From positions 62,001 through 126,000 of the forward strand of contig NZ_JAANIH010000020.1 in NCBI RefSeq assembly GCF_014529705.1: a DNA stretch of 64,000 nt, given 5' to 3'. A model generated the notes under the pieces. It was not told the DNA's origin. It saw nothing but the letters and a program-made list of their open reading frames with translations, and ran no database searches. The DNA comes from Bradyrhizobium campsiandrae (lineage in GTDB: Bacteria > Pseudomonadota > Alphaproteobacteria > Rhizobiales > Xanthobacteraceae). A program made the position numbers and the translations under genes. Positions 9,401-17,295 of the stretch are shown here, piece by piece (the stretch's first letter is position 1; every line of letters begins with the position of its first letter).

Positions 9401-12400
9401 TGGTCGAGGCCGAGGGGCGCTTCACCGGCTTCTTCGAATACGCCACCGATCTGTTCGAGGAAGCGACGATCGCAGGCATGGCGGATCAGTTCGAGACCCT
9501 GCTCAAGGCGGTCATCGCCCATCCCGAGCAGCGGATCTCGCGCCTGCCGCTGCTATCAGTTGCGGAACGCCGGCACCTAGCGGCGAAAGGCCCGCCGGCC
9601 AATTTCGCCGCGAAGGGCAATCTCTGCGCGCGCTTCGAACGGCAGGCAAGGAAAACGCCTGATGCCATTGCCGTATCCGATGGACATCTCGCCTTGAGCT
9701 ATCGTGAGCTGGCACGCCGCAGCCAGGCGATCACGCGCTGGCTGGCCCGCGAGGACGCCGGCGCGGAAACGGTAGTGGCGCTGTTGGCCGATCGCGGCCC
9801 CGACCTGCTCGCGGCGATGATCGCCGTGCAGCGCGCGGGCGCGGCTTTCGTGAACCTCGATCCCACGCAGCCGCCGGTGCGGCTCGCCACCATCCTCGGA
9901 TCGAGCTGCGCGACCGTACTGCTGACTGGGCGCGCGCAATCCGCCATGGTCGAGGCGCTGCTCGAGCCGCTGATCGCGCCCGTCCAAGTCGCCGAGATCG
10001 AGGATGTCGTCGCGCTGGCATCGACCAAGCCGGCCCGCACGGCGCGACGCGCGAGCGCGAGTCTCGCCTATCTCATCTATACGTCCGGCTCCTCCGGCGC
10101 GCCGAAGGGCGTCATGATCGAGCAGCGCGGGCTGTCGAACCATCTGGCGTCGCTCATTTCCGAGCTTGGCCTCGGGCCCAGGGACGTGATCGCGCAGACC
10201 GCGCCGCAGAGCTTCGTCATCTCGGTCTGGCAGTTCCTTGCCGGTCCCATGGTCGGTGCGCGCGTCCATGTTTGCGACAATTCGATCGTGCAGGACCCGA
10301 TGCTGCTGGCGCGGGAGATCGAACGCGAGGGCATTACGGTGCTCGAGATCGTGCCGTCGCTGCTGCGCATCATCGTCGAACGTCTCGACGAAGCGCCGAT
10401 GCGGCGCGCTTTTGCCAGGCTGCGGCTCCTGATCTCGACCGGCGAGCCGCTGCCGGTCGAGCTCTGCCGCGCCTGGTTCGCCCGCTGCCCGAAGGTACCG
10501 CTGATCAATGCCTATGGCGCTTCGGAATGTTCCGATGACGTCTCCCTGCACCGGCTGACCCGGGCGCCTGACGTGACGACGATCAACGTCCCCGTCGGCG
10601 CGCCGCTGCCGAATACCCAGCTCTACGTGCTCGATCCGAATCTGGAACCGCAGCCGACCGGCGTGGTCGGCGAACTCTGCGTCGGCGGCGCCGGCGTCGG
10701 CCGCGGCTATGTCAACGATCCCGCGCAGAGCCGGCAGCGCTTCATTCCGGATCCGTTCAGGCGCCAGGAAGGCGCACGGCTCTACCGCACCGGCGACCTT
10801 GCCCGCCGCCGCGCCGACGGGACCATCGAATGCCTCGGCCGCGCCGACCTTCAGGTCAAGATTCGCGGCTATCGCATCGAGCTCAAGGAGATCGAAGCTG
10901 CGCTTGCCGACCATGAGAGCGTCCTCGCCGGCATCGTCGAGCCGCGCCGCGACGCCAATGGCGAGGTCAGGCTGATCGCCCATGTCGTCGCCAAGTCCGG
11001 CAGCCGGAGCAGCGCCAGCGAGCTTCGCGACTTTCTCAAGAGCCGGCTGCCTGTTCACGCGATCCCGTCGGCGTTCCTGTTCCTGGATCAGATGCCGCTG
11101 AATGCCCATGGCAAGCTGGACCGCTCCGCCCTGCTCGCGCCCGCGCAACAGGAGGCCGGGGAACCCGAGGCGGCCGTGCCGGCGCGGCACTTCACCGAGA
11201 AGGTCCTGTCCGACATCTGGATCGATCTGCTGAAGGTCGAGAGCCTCGGTGTTACCGACAATTTCTTCGACCTCGGCGGCCATTCGCTGCTGGCCGGCCA
11301 GGCCATGGCGCGCGTGGCGCGCGCGCTCGGCGTATCGCTGCCGATCAAGACCATCTTCGAGGCGCCGACGATCGAAGAACTGGCCCGGCTGATCGATGCG
11401 GCCGTGGCAGCCAAACCGCAAAAGCCGATGTCAAGCGTGCCGCGCCTCGCCGAAAGCGGATCTCCCGCGCTCTCGATCGCGCAGGACCAGATGATGCGGA
11501 TTGCGCAGAACCTGCCCGATCTGCCGCTGTTCAACCTGCCCTTCGCCTTCCATCTCGAAGGTCCGATCGACCCGCGCCTGCTGGCGCAGGCGATCGACGA
11601 CGTCGTACGCCGCCACGAATCGTTGCGGACGGCGTTCGGCTGGAACGGTGAGGAGCCGGTCAGCCACATTGCGGCGCCGGCCAATTTCGGCCCGGTGCTG
11701 AGCGTCGAGACCATCGGCGACGGCCGGCCCCACAACAACAAGCGGCGCAAGGCCCTGGAGCGCAGGAAGATCGAGCTCCTGATCGCTCAGGAGACTTACA
11801 CCCCTGTTGGCACCGCCCGGGCACCGCTGCTGCGGGCACGGCTGCTGCGGCTTCACGCCGAGGATCACATCCTGCTGCTGACGCTGCATCATGCCATCGC
11901 CGACGGCTGGTCGATCGGCGTGCTGTTCGCGGAATTGTCCACGCGCTACGCCGCGCTGGCGGGTCATCCATCGGCCCCCTTGCCAAAAATACCGGTCGCG
12001 TTCTCCGACATCGCGCGCTGGCAGCGCTGGTGGTGCGGCACGGAGGCAGCGCGCCGGCAGGCAGCAGACTGGACCGAGAATTTGCGCGGTGCGCTGCCCC
12101 TGTTCGACGGTGAAGCACGTCCGGGGGCGCCGACCGGCCATCATTCGCTGAGCCTGGAGCGCGACCTGGTCGCCCGACTCACGGCCTATGCGCGCCAGCA
12201 CAACGCCACCCTATTCATGTGTCTGCTTACCGGCCTGAAGGCGCTGCTGCAGGCGCGGACCGGACACACGGACATCTCGGTCGCCACCGCCATGGCCAAC
12301 CGCGCCCAGCCGGACACCGAGCAGATCGTGGGCCCGTTCGAGAACACCGTGATCGTCCGCAGCCGAATCACGCCGGATTTGTCGTTCACCCAGGCCTTGG

Positions 12401-12810
12401 GCCGGGTGCGCCAAAGCGTGCTCGATGCACATGCCCGGCAGGAGCTGCCGTTCAACATGCTGGCCGACCATCTGGAACAGGAAGGCATCGATCCCGCTGC
12501 TTTGCTCCAGGTCTATTTCACACTGCAGAATCCGCTGCGCCAGCCGCTCGACCTGCCCGATGTCGCGGTGCGGTCGATCGGAAACGTCGCGCGCGAGGGC
12601 CAACCCGTGCTGCCGGTCGACCAGACCTGGCTGTCGCTGATGCTCAAGGAGCGCCCGTCCGGAATCACCGGTTCATGCAATTACAAGGGGGAACTGCTCG
12701 ACGGCGCCATGGTGGGCGCCTGGATGGAGGATCTTATCGCACTGCTTGCGGCGGCCGTCGCCTGGCCTCATACGCCGCTCGGCCGATTGCTCGATCGCCG
12801 CGCAGCTTGA
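6433..12810 (+). CDS. nonribosomal peptide synthetase, acyl-ligase/A-PCP-C-A-PCP-C, no thioesterase
   Basis: Two-module NRPS. The ATG at 6433 (2125 residues) is preferred over upstream TTG 6352 or ATG 6385 because AGAAGGA lies 9 nt before it. Order: residues about 1-505 are an acyl-CoA-ligase-like activation domain (LLTSGTAARPK, PLFHAHGLISGLL, TYGMTEA, GKVKRNAL) that resembles oxalate/malonate-CoA ligases more than amino-acid A domains. Next come PCP1 (GADSL, Ser ~550), condensation domain 1 (HHIVTDG, His ~739), adenylation domain 2 (YTSGSSGAPKG, RTGDLARR, NAHGKLDR), PCP2 (GGHSL, Ser ~1618) and condensation domain 2 (HHAIADG, His ~1819). The protein ends just after this C domain. In adenylation domain 2 the usual FD.S motif reads FVIS, so the Asp binding the alpha-amino group is Val (~1262). 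Product inferred: an acid joined to an unusual amino acid, released onto an amine or alcohol. The chemistry is not established. Confidence 0.93.
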   Translation: MGAEATTIGGLLALHARTIPAAPALLAPGRPPLSYGALGAGIEHLVRTLRGLGIAPSDRVAVALPRGADGALALIAVASACACVPVNPDLTADELQRYFSELKLSALVTPVDMNSPSRDVARALDIAVIDFVPAPAADLGGCAFVGSTVGPAASGAAGAEDDAFILLTSGTAARPKMVPLTHRNVCLSAQNAGRVLSLTPHDRLLNVLPLFHAHGLISGLLTALAAGSSVIVTGGFDAPSFFGWMRDLQPTWYTAVPTIHRALLTAAEASPQAVRSSSLRVIRSASSSLAPTILNGLEATFGVPVLETYGMTEAASQISANPFELRKIGSVGRAAGPEIAIMDEAGRVLANGAHGEIVLRGPNMCRGYYNDEAATQAAFRNGWFRTGDLGYLDADGYLFIVGRIKDVINRGGQKVSPLEVEEVLLAHPAVLEAGVFAVPHAKLGENVAAVVVLRPDSEASSDQLRQFARKRLAAYKVPSLIRSVAALPKGASGKVKRNALAELISAEHGDDETQLPRNMLESQLAQIWASLLERPSVGIDQDVFALGADSLAVTQMRSRLRERFNVDFSFEDIFDCATVGALAARLESTAHRDTTLPAWGQASSDGDAPLSFQQQRMYVLSRLDPTRYNYNVVEVALVKGQINLVALQAGLTAICERHEALRSVFVERDGEPVQRVLRTRPQFKRIKLKPCPSHWRAAVVRREALKLAQYRFDLAREPPLKVTLLSFDKSSHALVVNVHHIVTDGWSQRLFWEELTAAYSAACKEGPAVRPSPSFQYRDFARWQQSWAQTPAAKEQLDYWRAQLDGVTTLPLRTDRPRPDVWSGHGARHYFAFSKALSADIRSLSQDQGVTPFMTLLAIFQCLLFRHTGHEDVATGSLIANRNQIESERLIGLFANTLILRNDFGGDPTFGEMLRRVRQVTLDAYRNQDLPIEEVLRALQIARRTDGNPLFRIMFILQSASIEAARFPGLSTRRLEVDPEVARFDITLELVEAEGRFTGFFEYATDLFEEATIAGMADQFETLLKAVIAHPEQRISRLPLLSVAERRHLAAKGPPANFAAKGNLCARFERQARKTPDAIAVSDGHLALSYRELARRSQAITRWLAREDAGAETVVALLADRGPDLLAAMIAVQRAGAAFVNLDPTQPPVRLATILGSSCATVLLTGRAQSAMVEALLEPLIAPVQVAEIEDVVALASTKPARTARRASASLAYLIYTSGSSGAPKGVMIEQRGLSNHLASLISELGLGPRDVIAQTAPQSFVISVWQFLAGPMVGARVHVCDNSIVQDPMLLAREIEREGITVLEIVPSLLRIIVERLDEAPMRRAFARLRLLISTGEPLPVELCRAWFARCPKVPLINAYGASECSDDVSLHRLTRAPDVTTINVPVGAPLPNTQLYVLDPNLEPQPTGVVGELCVGGAGVGRGYVNDPAQSRQRFIPDPFRRQEGARLYRTGDLARRRADGTIECLGRADLQVKIRGYRIELKEIEAALADHESVLAGIVEPRRDANGEVRLIAHVVAKSGSRSSASELRDFLKSRLPVHAIPSAFLFLDQMPLNAHGKLDRSALLAPAQQEAGEPEAAVPARHFTEKVLSDIWIDLLKVESLGVTDNFFDLGGHSLLAGQAMARVARALGVSLPIKTIFEAPTIEELARLIDAAVAAKPQKPMSSVPRLAESGSPALSIAQDQMMRIAQNLPDLPLFNLPFAFHLEGPIDPRLLAQAIDDVVRRHESLRTAFGWNGEEPVSHIAAPANFGPVLSVETIGDGRPHNNKRRKALERRKIELLIAQETYTPVGTARAPLLRARLLRLHAEDHILLLTLHHAIADGWSIGVLFAELSTRYAALAGHPSAPLPKIPVAFSDIARWQRWWCGTEAARRQAADWTENLRGALPLFDGEARPGAPTGHHSLSLERDLVARLTAYARQHNATLFMCLLTGLKALLQARTGHTDISVATAMANRAQPDTEQIVGPFENTVIVRSRITPDLSFTQALGRVRQSVLDAHARQELPFNMLADHLEQEGIDPAALLQVYFTLQNPLRQPLDLPDVAVRSIGNVAREGQPVLPVDQTWLSLMLKERPSGITGSCNYKGELLDGAMVGAWMEDLIALLAAAVAWPHTPLGRLLDRRAA

Positions 12811-12950
12811 CCATCCGTTGGCCGGCGCCGAACAGATGTTCACTCGCCAAAGCTGTGAATGATCAAGTTGCATCTTGATTCTTTGGCGCCGGCGCGCAAG
12901 ATTATTCACGTTTTGATTTGGACTGATATTTTTCAACCGGGGGAGTGTTT

Positions 12951-13121
12951 ATGGGTTTCATCAAATTTGCCAAAGGCACCTCGCTGAGCGACAAGGACCG
13001 CAAGGCCCTGCAAAAATTGCTCACCGACGAGAAGAAGAAGCTTCAGGCTGCCCTGAAAGAGGTCGACGCCAGCCTCTCGATCGTGGGTGGCTCGAAGAAG
13101 AAGTCCAAGAAGAAAAAGTAA
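12951..13121 (+). CDS. 56-residue lysine-rich small protein in the NRPS locus
   Basis: An unrecognised small ORF. It starts MGFIKFAKGTSLSDKDRK, continues as an amphipathic Lys/Leu/Gln-rich helix, and ends GGSKKKSKKKK. I read about 17 lysines in 56 residues. A purine-rich GGGGGAG lies just upstream of the ATG, a good ribosome binding site. It starts 140 bp after the NRPS stop and 230 bp before the phosphopantetheinyl transferase, on the same strand. There is no signal peptide, cysteine or clear leader/core boundary. It could be a helper of the synthetase, a basic nucleic-acid-binding peptide, or an amine acceptor for the terminal condensation domain. All of these are speculation; only the ORF, its RBS and its composition are seen. 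Confidence 0.65.
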   Translation: MGFIKFAKGTSLSDKDRKALQKLLTDEKKKLQAALKEVDASLSIVGGSKKKSKKKK

Positions 13122-13350
13122 GACTCGTCGGCCGGGACGCCGTACGAATCTTCCGATTTCATTTTCAGAGTTGGGCCGCTCGCCTGTCGAGTTGGGGTCT
13201 CGCACAAGCTTGCGCCTGTAAACCGGCCAGCAATCGACAAGAATTTGCCCGGGTGGACCGCTAGAAGCCGTCTGCTCAGTCGTTTCCTGCTCGGTTGATT
13301 CTTCGGTCAGGGCCGGATTTGGCCTCCACCTGACGCTATGGGCCCATTTG

Positions 13351-14082
13351 ATGGCAGACGACGGAATTGAACTGTTTGTCGGACTGATCGAGAGCATCGA
13401 CTCGCCGGGCGCTGTCGATACGTGCCGGCGGCTGCTCTCGCTCGACGAACGGATACGCGCCGACCGCTTCAAGTTCGAGCGGCATCAGCGACAATATATC
13501 TTCGCGCACGCGATGTTGCGGATGGCGCTCTCGCACGCAGCCCCCGATGTCGCGCCGACCGACTGGTCGTTTGCCACCGGCCGGTACGGGCGGCCGTTTG
13601 TCGCCTCGCCCGAGAGTTCGACGGCACTGCATTTCAGCCTGTCCCATGCCGACGGGTGCGTCGCCTGCGTCGTATCCAAGCATGAGGCGGTCGGCGTCGA
13701 TGTCGAGACCGTTTCACGGCGTGTCGCACCGCTGTCCACGGCACTCCGCTTCTTTGCCCCGGAAGAGGTCGAAACGCTGCGCAGCCTGCCGGAACCCGCC
13801 GCGATCGAACGCTTCTTCGACTATTGGACGTTGAAGGAGGCCTATCTGAAGGCCAGGGGTTTTGGGCTCAATCTGCCGCTCGACGCGTTCGCCATGCAGG
13901 TCTCGCGGGAGGCGATCGGGATCAGCTTCAAGGCTGACATCGTCGACGATCCCGCCGGCTGGCGCTTCTCGCTGTGCTCCCCGTCGCCCTCGCATCGCCT
14001 CGCGATCGCCGACGGCTCGCGCGCGTCGGGCGGCCTGCGCATCACCCGCAATGCGTGGCCGTTGCAGGAAGCGGCAGAATGA
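13351..14082 (+). CDS. 4'-phosphopantetheinyl transferase (Sfp type)
   Basis: Transfers the phosphopantetheine arm from CoA to the conserved Ser of carrier domains, presumably PCP1 and PCP2 of the adjacent NRPS. About 243 residues, the usual Sfp length. Signature motifs are present: PLHFSLSHADG-like FSLSHADGCVACV, the metal-binding GVDVETV, and the WTLKEAYLKARGFGL motif with W-KEA-K. The ATG at 13351 is chosen; a TTG codon directly before it (13348) is the only other option. Its stop overlaps the monooxygenase start by 4 bp (ATGA), so the two are translationally coupled. A PPTase within an NRPS locus suggests the locus is self-sufficient. Confidence 0.93.
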   Translation: MADDGIELFVGLIESIDSPGAVDTCRRLLSLDERIRADRFKFERHQRQYIFAHAMLRMALSHAAPDVAPTDWSFATGRYGRPFVASPESSTALHFSLSHADGCVACVVSKHEAVGVDVETVSRRVAPLSTALRFFAPEEVETLRSLPEPAAIERFFDYWTLKEAYLKARGFGLNLPLDAFAMQVSREAIGISFKADIVDDPAGWRFSLCSPSPSHRLAIADGSRASGGLRITRNAWPLQEAAE

Positions 14083-15059
14083 GCCCGGCGCGGCTGCGCG
14101 TCTTTCCCGCAATCTCGCGCAACCGCGATCCCAAGGCATATGTCGGCGAGTTGATGCGGGTGGCGAAGTTCGCCGACCGCAACGGCTTCGAAGGCATTTT
14201 GCTGTTCGAAGGCAACGACGTGTTCGTCGCGCCCTGGGCCATGGCCCAGCACATCATCGCGGCGACCACGCGATGTTCGCCGCTCATCGCAGTCAACCCG
14301 GTCTACATGCACCCTTTCACGGCGGCGAAATTCGTATCGTCTTTCGCGCAGCTCTACAGCCGCAAGGTCTATCTCAACATGATCACGGGGACCGCGATCA
14401 GCGATCTGCAGGGGCTGGGCGACGCGCATTCGCATGCTGACCGTTATGTTCGCCTCGGCGAGTTCGTCGCGATCATGCGCCAATTGCTGTCAAGTCCACG
14501 GCCGGTAAGCTTCAATGGACGGCTCTACACCGCAGCGAACCTCCAGCTCCGGCCACGCCTACCCGCCGAGTTGATGCCCGAGTTCCTCATTGCGGGCCAG
14601 TCGGATGCTGCACAGCGCATTGCCATGGAGACCGGCTGCATCAAGATGCAGATGCTGCCGCCCGACCTCGACCGCGGGCTCAGTGCTTCAGGCATGAACT
14701 TTGGCATCTTCGCGCGCGAAAACAGCGACGAAGCACGGCAGGCAGCAAAGGCCCGCTTCCGCGACAATCCCGATGATCGAGAGCTGCTCGCGCTCACGGT
14801 GGAGAACAGCGATTCCGTTTGGAAGCGTCGGCTCTATGAGGGCCAGAGCGGCGAGCTCCAGGACAACGGCTACTGGTTGCTGCCGTACCTGACTTTCCAG
14901 GCCGACTGCCCCTATCTCGTCGGCAGCTATGCCGAGATCGGCGCCAAGCTCAGGGATTTCGCGGCGAAGGGCCTGACCACGATCATGCTCGACATGGTCG
15001 CTGATGATGCCGAGATGCAGCATGTCTGCAAGGCGCTCAAGGCGAGCGGGATGTTTTAG
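14079..15059 (+). CDS. LLM-class (luciferase-like) flavin-dependent monooxygenase
   Basis: A 326-residue member of the bacterial luciferase/alkanesulfonate monooxygenase superfamily, which uses reduced FMN and O2. The features seen are the N-terminal AKFADRNGFEGILLFEGND strand-helix, the LYSRKVYLNMITG motif, HADRYVRLGEFVAIMRQL, and the C-terminal VGSYAEIGAKLRDFAAKGL. The ATG at 14079 overlaps the PPTase stop, and the same frame extends upstream only as a shadow of that gene. Coupling to the PPTase and proximity to the NRPS indicate a tailoring oxidation, for example hydroxylation, N-oxidation or oxidative decarboxylation of the peptide or its precursor. No flavin reductase gene is visible here, so reduced FMN must come from elsewhere. 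Confidence 0.88.
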   Translation: MSPARLRVFPAISRNRDPKAYVGELMRVAKFADRNGFEGILLFEGNDVFVAPWAMAQHIIAATTRCSPLIAVNPVYMHPFTAAKFVSSFAQLYSRKVYLNMITGTAISDLQGLGDAHSHADRYVRLGEFVAIMRQLLSSPRPVSFNGRLYTAANLQLRPRLPAELMPEFLIAGQSDAAQRIAMETGCIKMQMLPPDLDRGLSASGMNFGIFARENSDEARQAAKARFRDNPDDRELLALTVENSDSVWKRRLYEGQSGELQDNGYWLLPYLTFQADCPYLVGSYAEIGAKLRDFAAKGLTTIMLDMVADDAEMQHVCKALKASGMF

Positions 15060-15064
15060 GTTCT

Positions 15065-15190
15065 TCTCCCTCTCCCCGTTCTTACGGGAAGAGGGTTGGG
15101 GTGAGGGGCCTCTCTCCCCACGGGCGGCCTTAAAGACCTGCACCCGGATCGCAAGAGCGATCCGACCTCTCCCTGCAAGCGGGGGAGAGG
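15065..15190. repeat. palindromic intergenic repeat (CTCTCCCC / GGGGAGAG type)
   Basis: Intergenic block after the NRPS locus made of repeated CTCTCCC and GGGAGAG words, a GGTGAGGGGC segment, and an inner perfect hairpin GGATCGC-AAGA-GCGATCC at 15146-15163. A related element sits at 55884-56005. Such elements are dispersed in Bradyrhizobium-type genomes and can fold in transcripts. Here it could terminate both the NRPS operon and the convergent HDAC gene. Confidence 0.7.
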
Positions 15191-15198
15191 CAAAGATA

Positions 15199-16224
15199 TC
15201 ACCGCGCCTCTTCGAATCCCGCCAACACCGAGGTCAGGTTCGCGCCCAGAATCTCCGAGAGGTAGCCGCCCTCCTGCACGAACACGGTCGGCAGGCCCAT
15301 CTTCGCAATCGCCTGGCCGATGCGGCGAAAGCCCGGCGTGGTCACGGCGAGGCCCTTCAGCGGATCGTGCTCGGACGCATCGAGGCCGAGCGCGATGACG
15401 AGCGCGCCCGGCGCAAAGGATTCGATCGCCTTGCGCGCGACGTCCATCGCCTGGATGTAACCGTCATCGCCCGTGCCGATCGCGAGCGGGATGTTAAGAT
15501 TGGTTCCGAGGCCCAGGCCTTCGCCCCGCTCATGCGCATAGCCCCACACATAGGGATAGTAGTCCGTCGGATCGGCATGGATCGACACGGTGTAGACGTC
15601 CGGCCGCGCGTAAAAGATCCCTTGTGTGCCATTGCCGTGATGAACGTCGACGTCGAGGATCACGACGCGCTCGTGCTTCTGCCGCAGATGCGCGGCCGCG
15701 ATCGCGCTGTTGTTGAGGAAGCAGAAGCCGCCGGCCATGTCGCGATAAGCGTGATGGCCGGGCGGACGGCAGAGCGCATAGACCGCATCCTCGCCGTCCA
15801 TCACCATCTGCGCCGCCGTCGCCGCGACGTCGGTGGCAGCGCAGGCTGCGGCCCAGGTGCCGGGACCGATCGGCGCCGCAGTATCGGCGGTGTGCCAGCC
15901 GAGCTTGCCGACGATGTGGGTGGGATAGGTCGCGGCATGGCGCACGGGATGGACGTTGCCGATCATCTCCGGACCGGAATCGCCGAGCGCCGTCCAGGCA
16001 TCCCAGGCCTCGCTCAGAAACGACAGATATTCGGGGCTGTGAACGCGCGCCCGCGGGCCTTGTCCGAACTTGGTCGGCTCGACCAGCTGATGCTTGCCGT
16101 CCTTCAAGCCTTTGAGCAGGCGGTCGGCGCGCTCGGGCTGCTCGGTGGTGCGCTTGACGACGCCGCGAACCAGGAAGAATTGCGGATCGTGGCTGCGGTG
16201 CAGTTCGGTATGGACGGCTTTCAC
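15199..16224 (-). CDS. histone deacetylase family protein (class II HDAC / acetylpolyamine amidohydrolase type)
   Basis: Zinc-dependent amidohydrolase of the arginase-deacetylase fold, 341 residues. The active-site set is intact: RPPGHHAYRDMAGGFCFLNN (His-His charge relay), LDVDVHHGNGTQ (Asp and His zinc ligands), GLDASEHDPL (third zinc Asp) and QEGGYL. Bacterial members deacetylate acetylated polyamines, acetoin-related compounds or proteins; the substrate cannot be told from sequence. It is convergent with the NRPS locus and separated from it by a palindromic repeat, so I do not include it in that pathway. Polyamine deacetylation would fit the amino-compound genes at 20-30 kb, but that is inference. 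Confidence 0.9.
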   Translation of the reverse strand: MKAVHTELHRSHDPQFFLVRGVVKRTTEQPERADRLLKGLKDGKHQLVEPTKFGQGPRARVHSPEYLSFLSEAWDAWTALGDSGPEMIGNVHPVRHAATYPTHIVGKLGWHTADTAAPIGPGTWAAACAATDVAATAAQMVMDGEDAVYALCRPPGHHAYRDMAGGFCFLNNSAIAAAHLRQKHERVVILDVDVHHGNGTQGIFYARPDVYTVSIHADPTDYYPYVWGYAHERGEGLGLGTNLNIPLAIGTGDDGYIQAMDVARKAIESFAPGALVIALGLDASEHDPLKGLAVTTPGFRRIGQAIAKMGLPTVFVQEGGYLSEILGANLTSVLAGFEEAR

Positions 16225-16353
16225 TCAAACACTCCGTGGTCGCGCTCTTAACAGGGCCACAGATGTCTTGATCGCTGCGGCGGCCAGATGCAAGCAAGAA
16301 GAATGCCGACCCTTTTGCGCGGCCCTGCGCCGGAAGCAGACCAGTTGTAAGGC

Positions 16354-17295
16354 TCAGCAGCGCCCGCGCTGAAGACAGTGCTCACGGCCCTCTCGGTCGG
16401 TACGGAAGGCTTCGATGAAGCCGCCCTGGCGCTGCGTGACGAAGACGGTCTTACCGTCGCTGCCGCCGAAGGCGAGATTGGTCGGCTCCTTGGCCCGCAG
16501 CACGATCTCGCGCTCGACCGCGCCGTTGGGCTTCATCAACGCGATCGTGCCCTTCAGAATGCGCGCGACGTAAAGGCGGCCGGCGACGTCGGTGCGCAGG
16601 CCGTCGATGGTATCGGGCTGGAAGGCCTTGACGAGCTTTGCATCGGTGAGGTCATTGCCGCTGATGGTATAGGACCACACCTGGCCATTGCTGGATTCCC
16701 CGACATAGAGCGTCTTGCCATCGGGACTGAGGTCGATGCCGTTGGTGGTCCCCATCGCACGCGGCGACGGCATGATTTGTCCCTGCACCGTGCCGTCGGC
16801 GCCTTTGGCGATGCGCCAGATGTGGCCCTCCCGGCCCTTCCAGTTCGGATCGCTCGCATAGATGGTACCGTCGCGGGCGATGGTGATGTCGTTGGGCTGG
16901 TTCATCTCGTCGGAATGAAACCAGACTTCGGGCTCGGTTGCGCCCTTCGGGATCGCGAAGATGTTGTGCTTCTTGTAGTCGGCGATGAACATCGTGCCGT
17001 TGCGATCGAAGCGGATGGCGTTGCCGACGCTTCCCTCGGGCAGCGTGGTGAAGGCTTCCGATGCCGAACCACCCGCGGGCAACCGGCCGATCGTGCCGGG
17101 CTTGCCGAAATTGACCACGAAGAGGTTGCCATCGAGATCGGCGGCAGGCCCTTCGATGCCATGCGTGTACTCGTCGGCGGGCGTGACCTGTACGCTCTCG
17201 AACAGCTTCGTCTCCGCCGCGAAGAGCGGCGTTGCGACGACGAGCAGAACGCTACTGCACAGGCACCAGAAATTCCTGCCGGATGTAATAGCCAT
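16354..17295 (-). CDS. secreted SMP-30/gluconolactonase/NHL-like beta-propeller protein
   Basis: About 313 residues. A signal peptide (NFWCLCSSVLLVVATPLFAAE) is followed by repeated beta-propeller blades such as IEGPAADLDGNLFVVNFG, FDRNGTMFIADY, IARDGTIYASDP and LSPDGKTLYVGES, typical of the SMP-30/gluconolactonase superfamily. Characterised relatives hydrolyse lactones with a bound divalent metal. The ATG at 17295 gives a normal signal peptide and a 44-bp overlap with the upstream dehydrogenase; an ATG at 17316 would lengthen the overlap to 65 bp. The pairing with a sugar-dehydrogenase-like gene suggests sequential periplasmic oxidation and lactone opening, as inference. Confidence 0.8.
   Translation of the reverse strand: MAITSGRNFWCLCSSVLLVVATPLFAAETKLFESVQVTPADEYTHGIEGPAADLDGNLFVVNFGKPGTIGRLPAGGSASEAFTTLPEGSVGNAIRFDRNGTMFIADYKKHNIFAIPKGATEPEVWFHSDEMNQPNDITIARDGTIYASDPNWKGREGHIWRIAKGADGTVQGQIMPSPRAMGTTNGIDLSPDGKTLYVGESSNGQVWSYTISGNDLTDAKLVKAFQPDTIDGLRTDVAGRLYVARILKGTIALMKPNGAVEREIVLRAKEPTNLAFGGSDGKTVFVTQRQGGFIEAFRTDREGREHCLQRGRC

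Noticed and set aside
9577..11421. 614-residue minus-strand ORF inside the NRPS
   Set aside because: Antisense to conserved adenylation and carrier motifs, with Arg/Gly/Asp-rich nonsense composition.
12951..13121. MbtH-like protein
   Set aside because: MbtH helpers are about 70 residues with conserved Trp-rich motifs. This peptide has no Trp and is Lys-rich.
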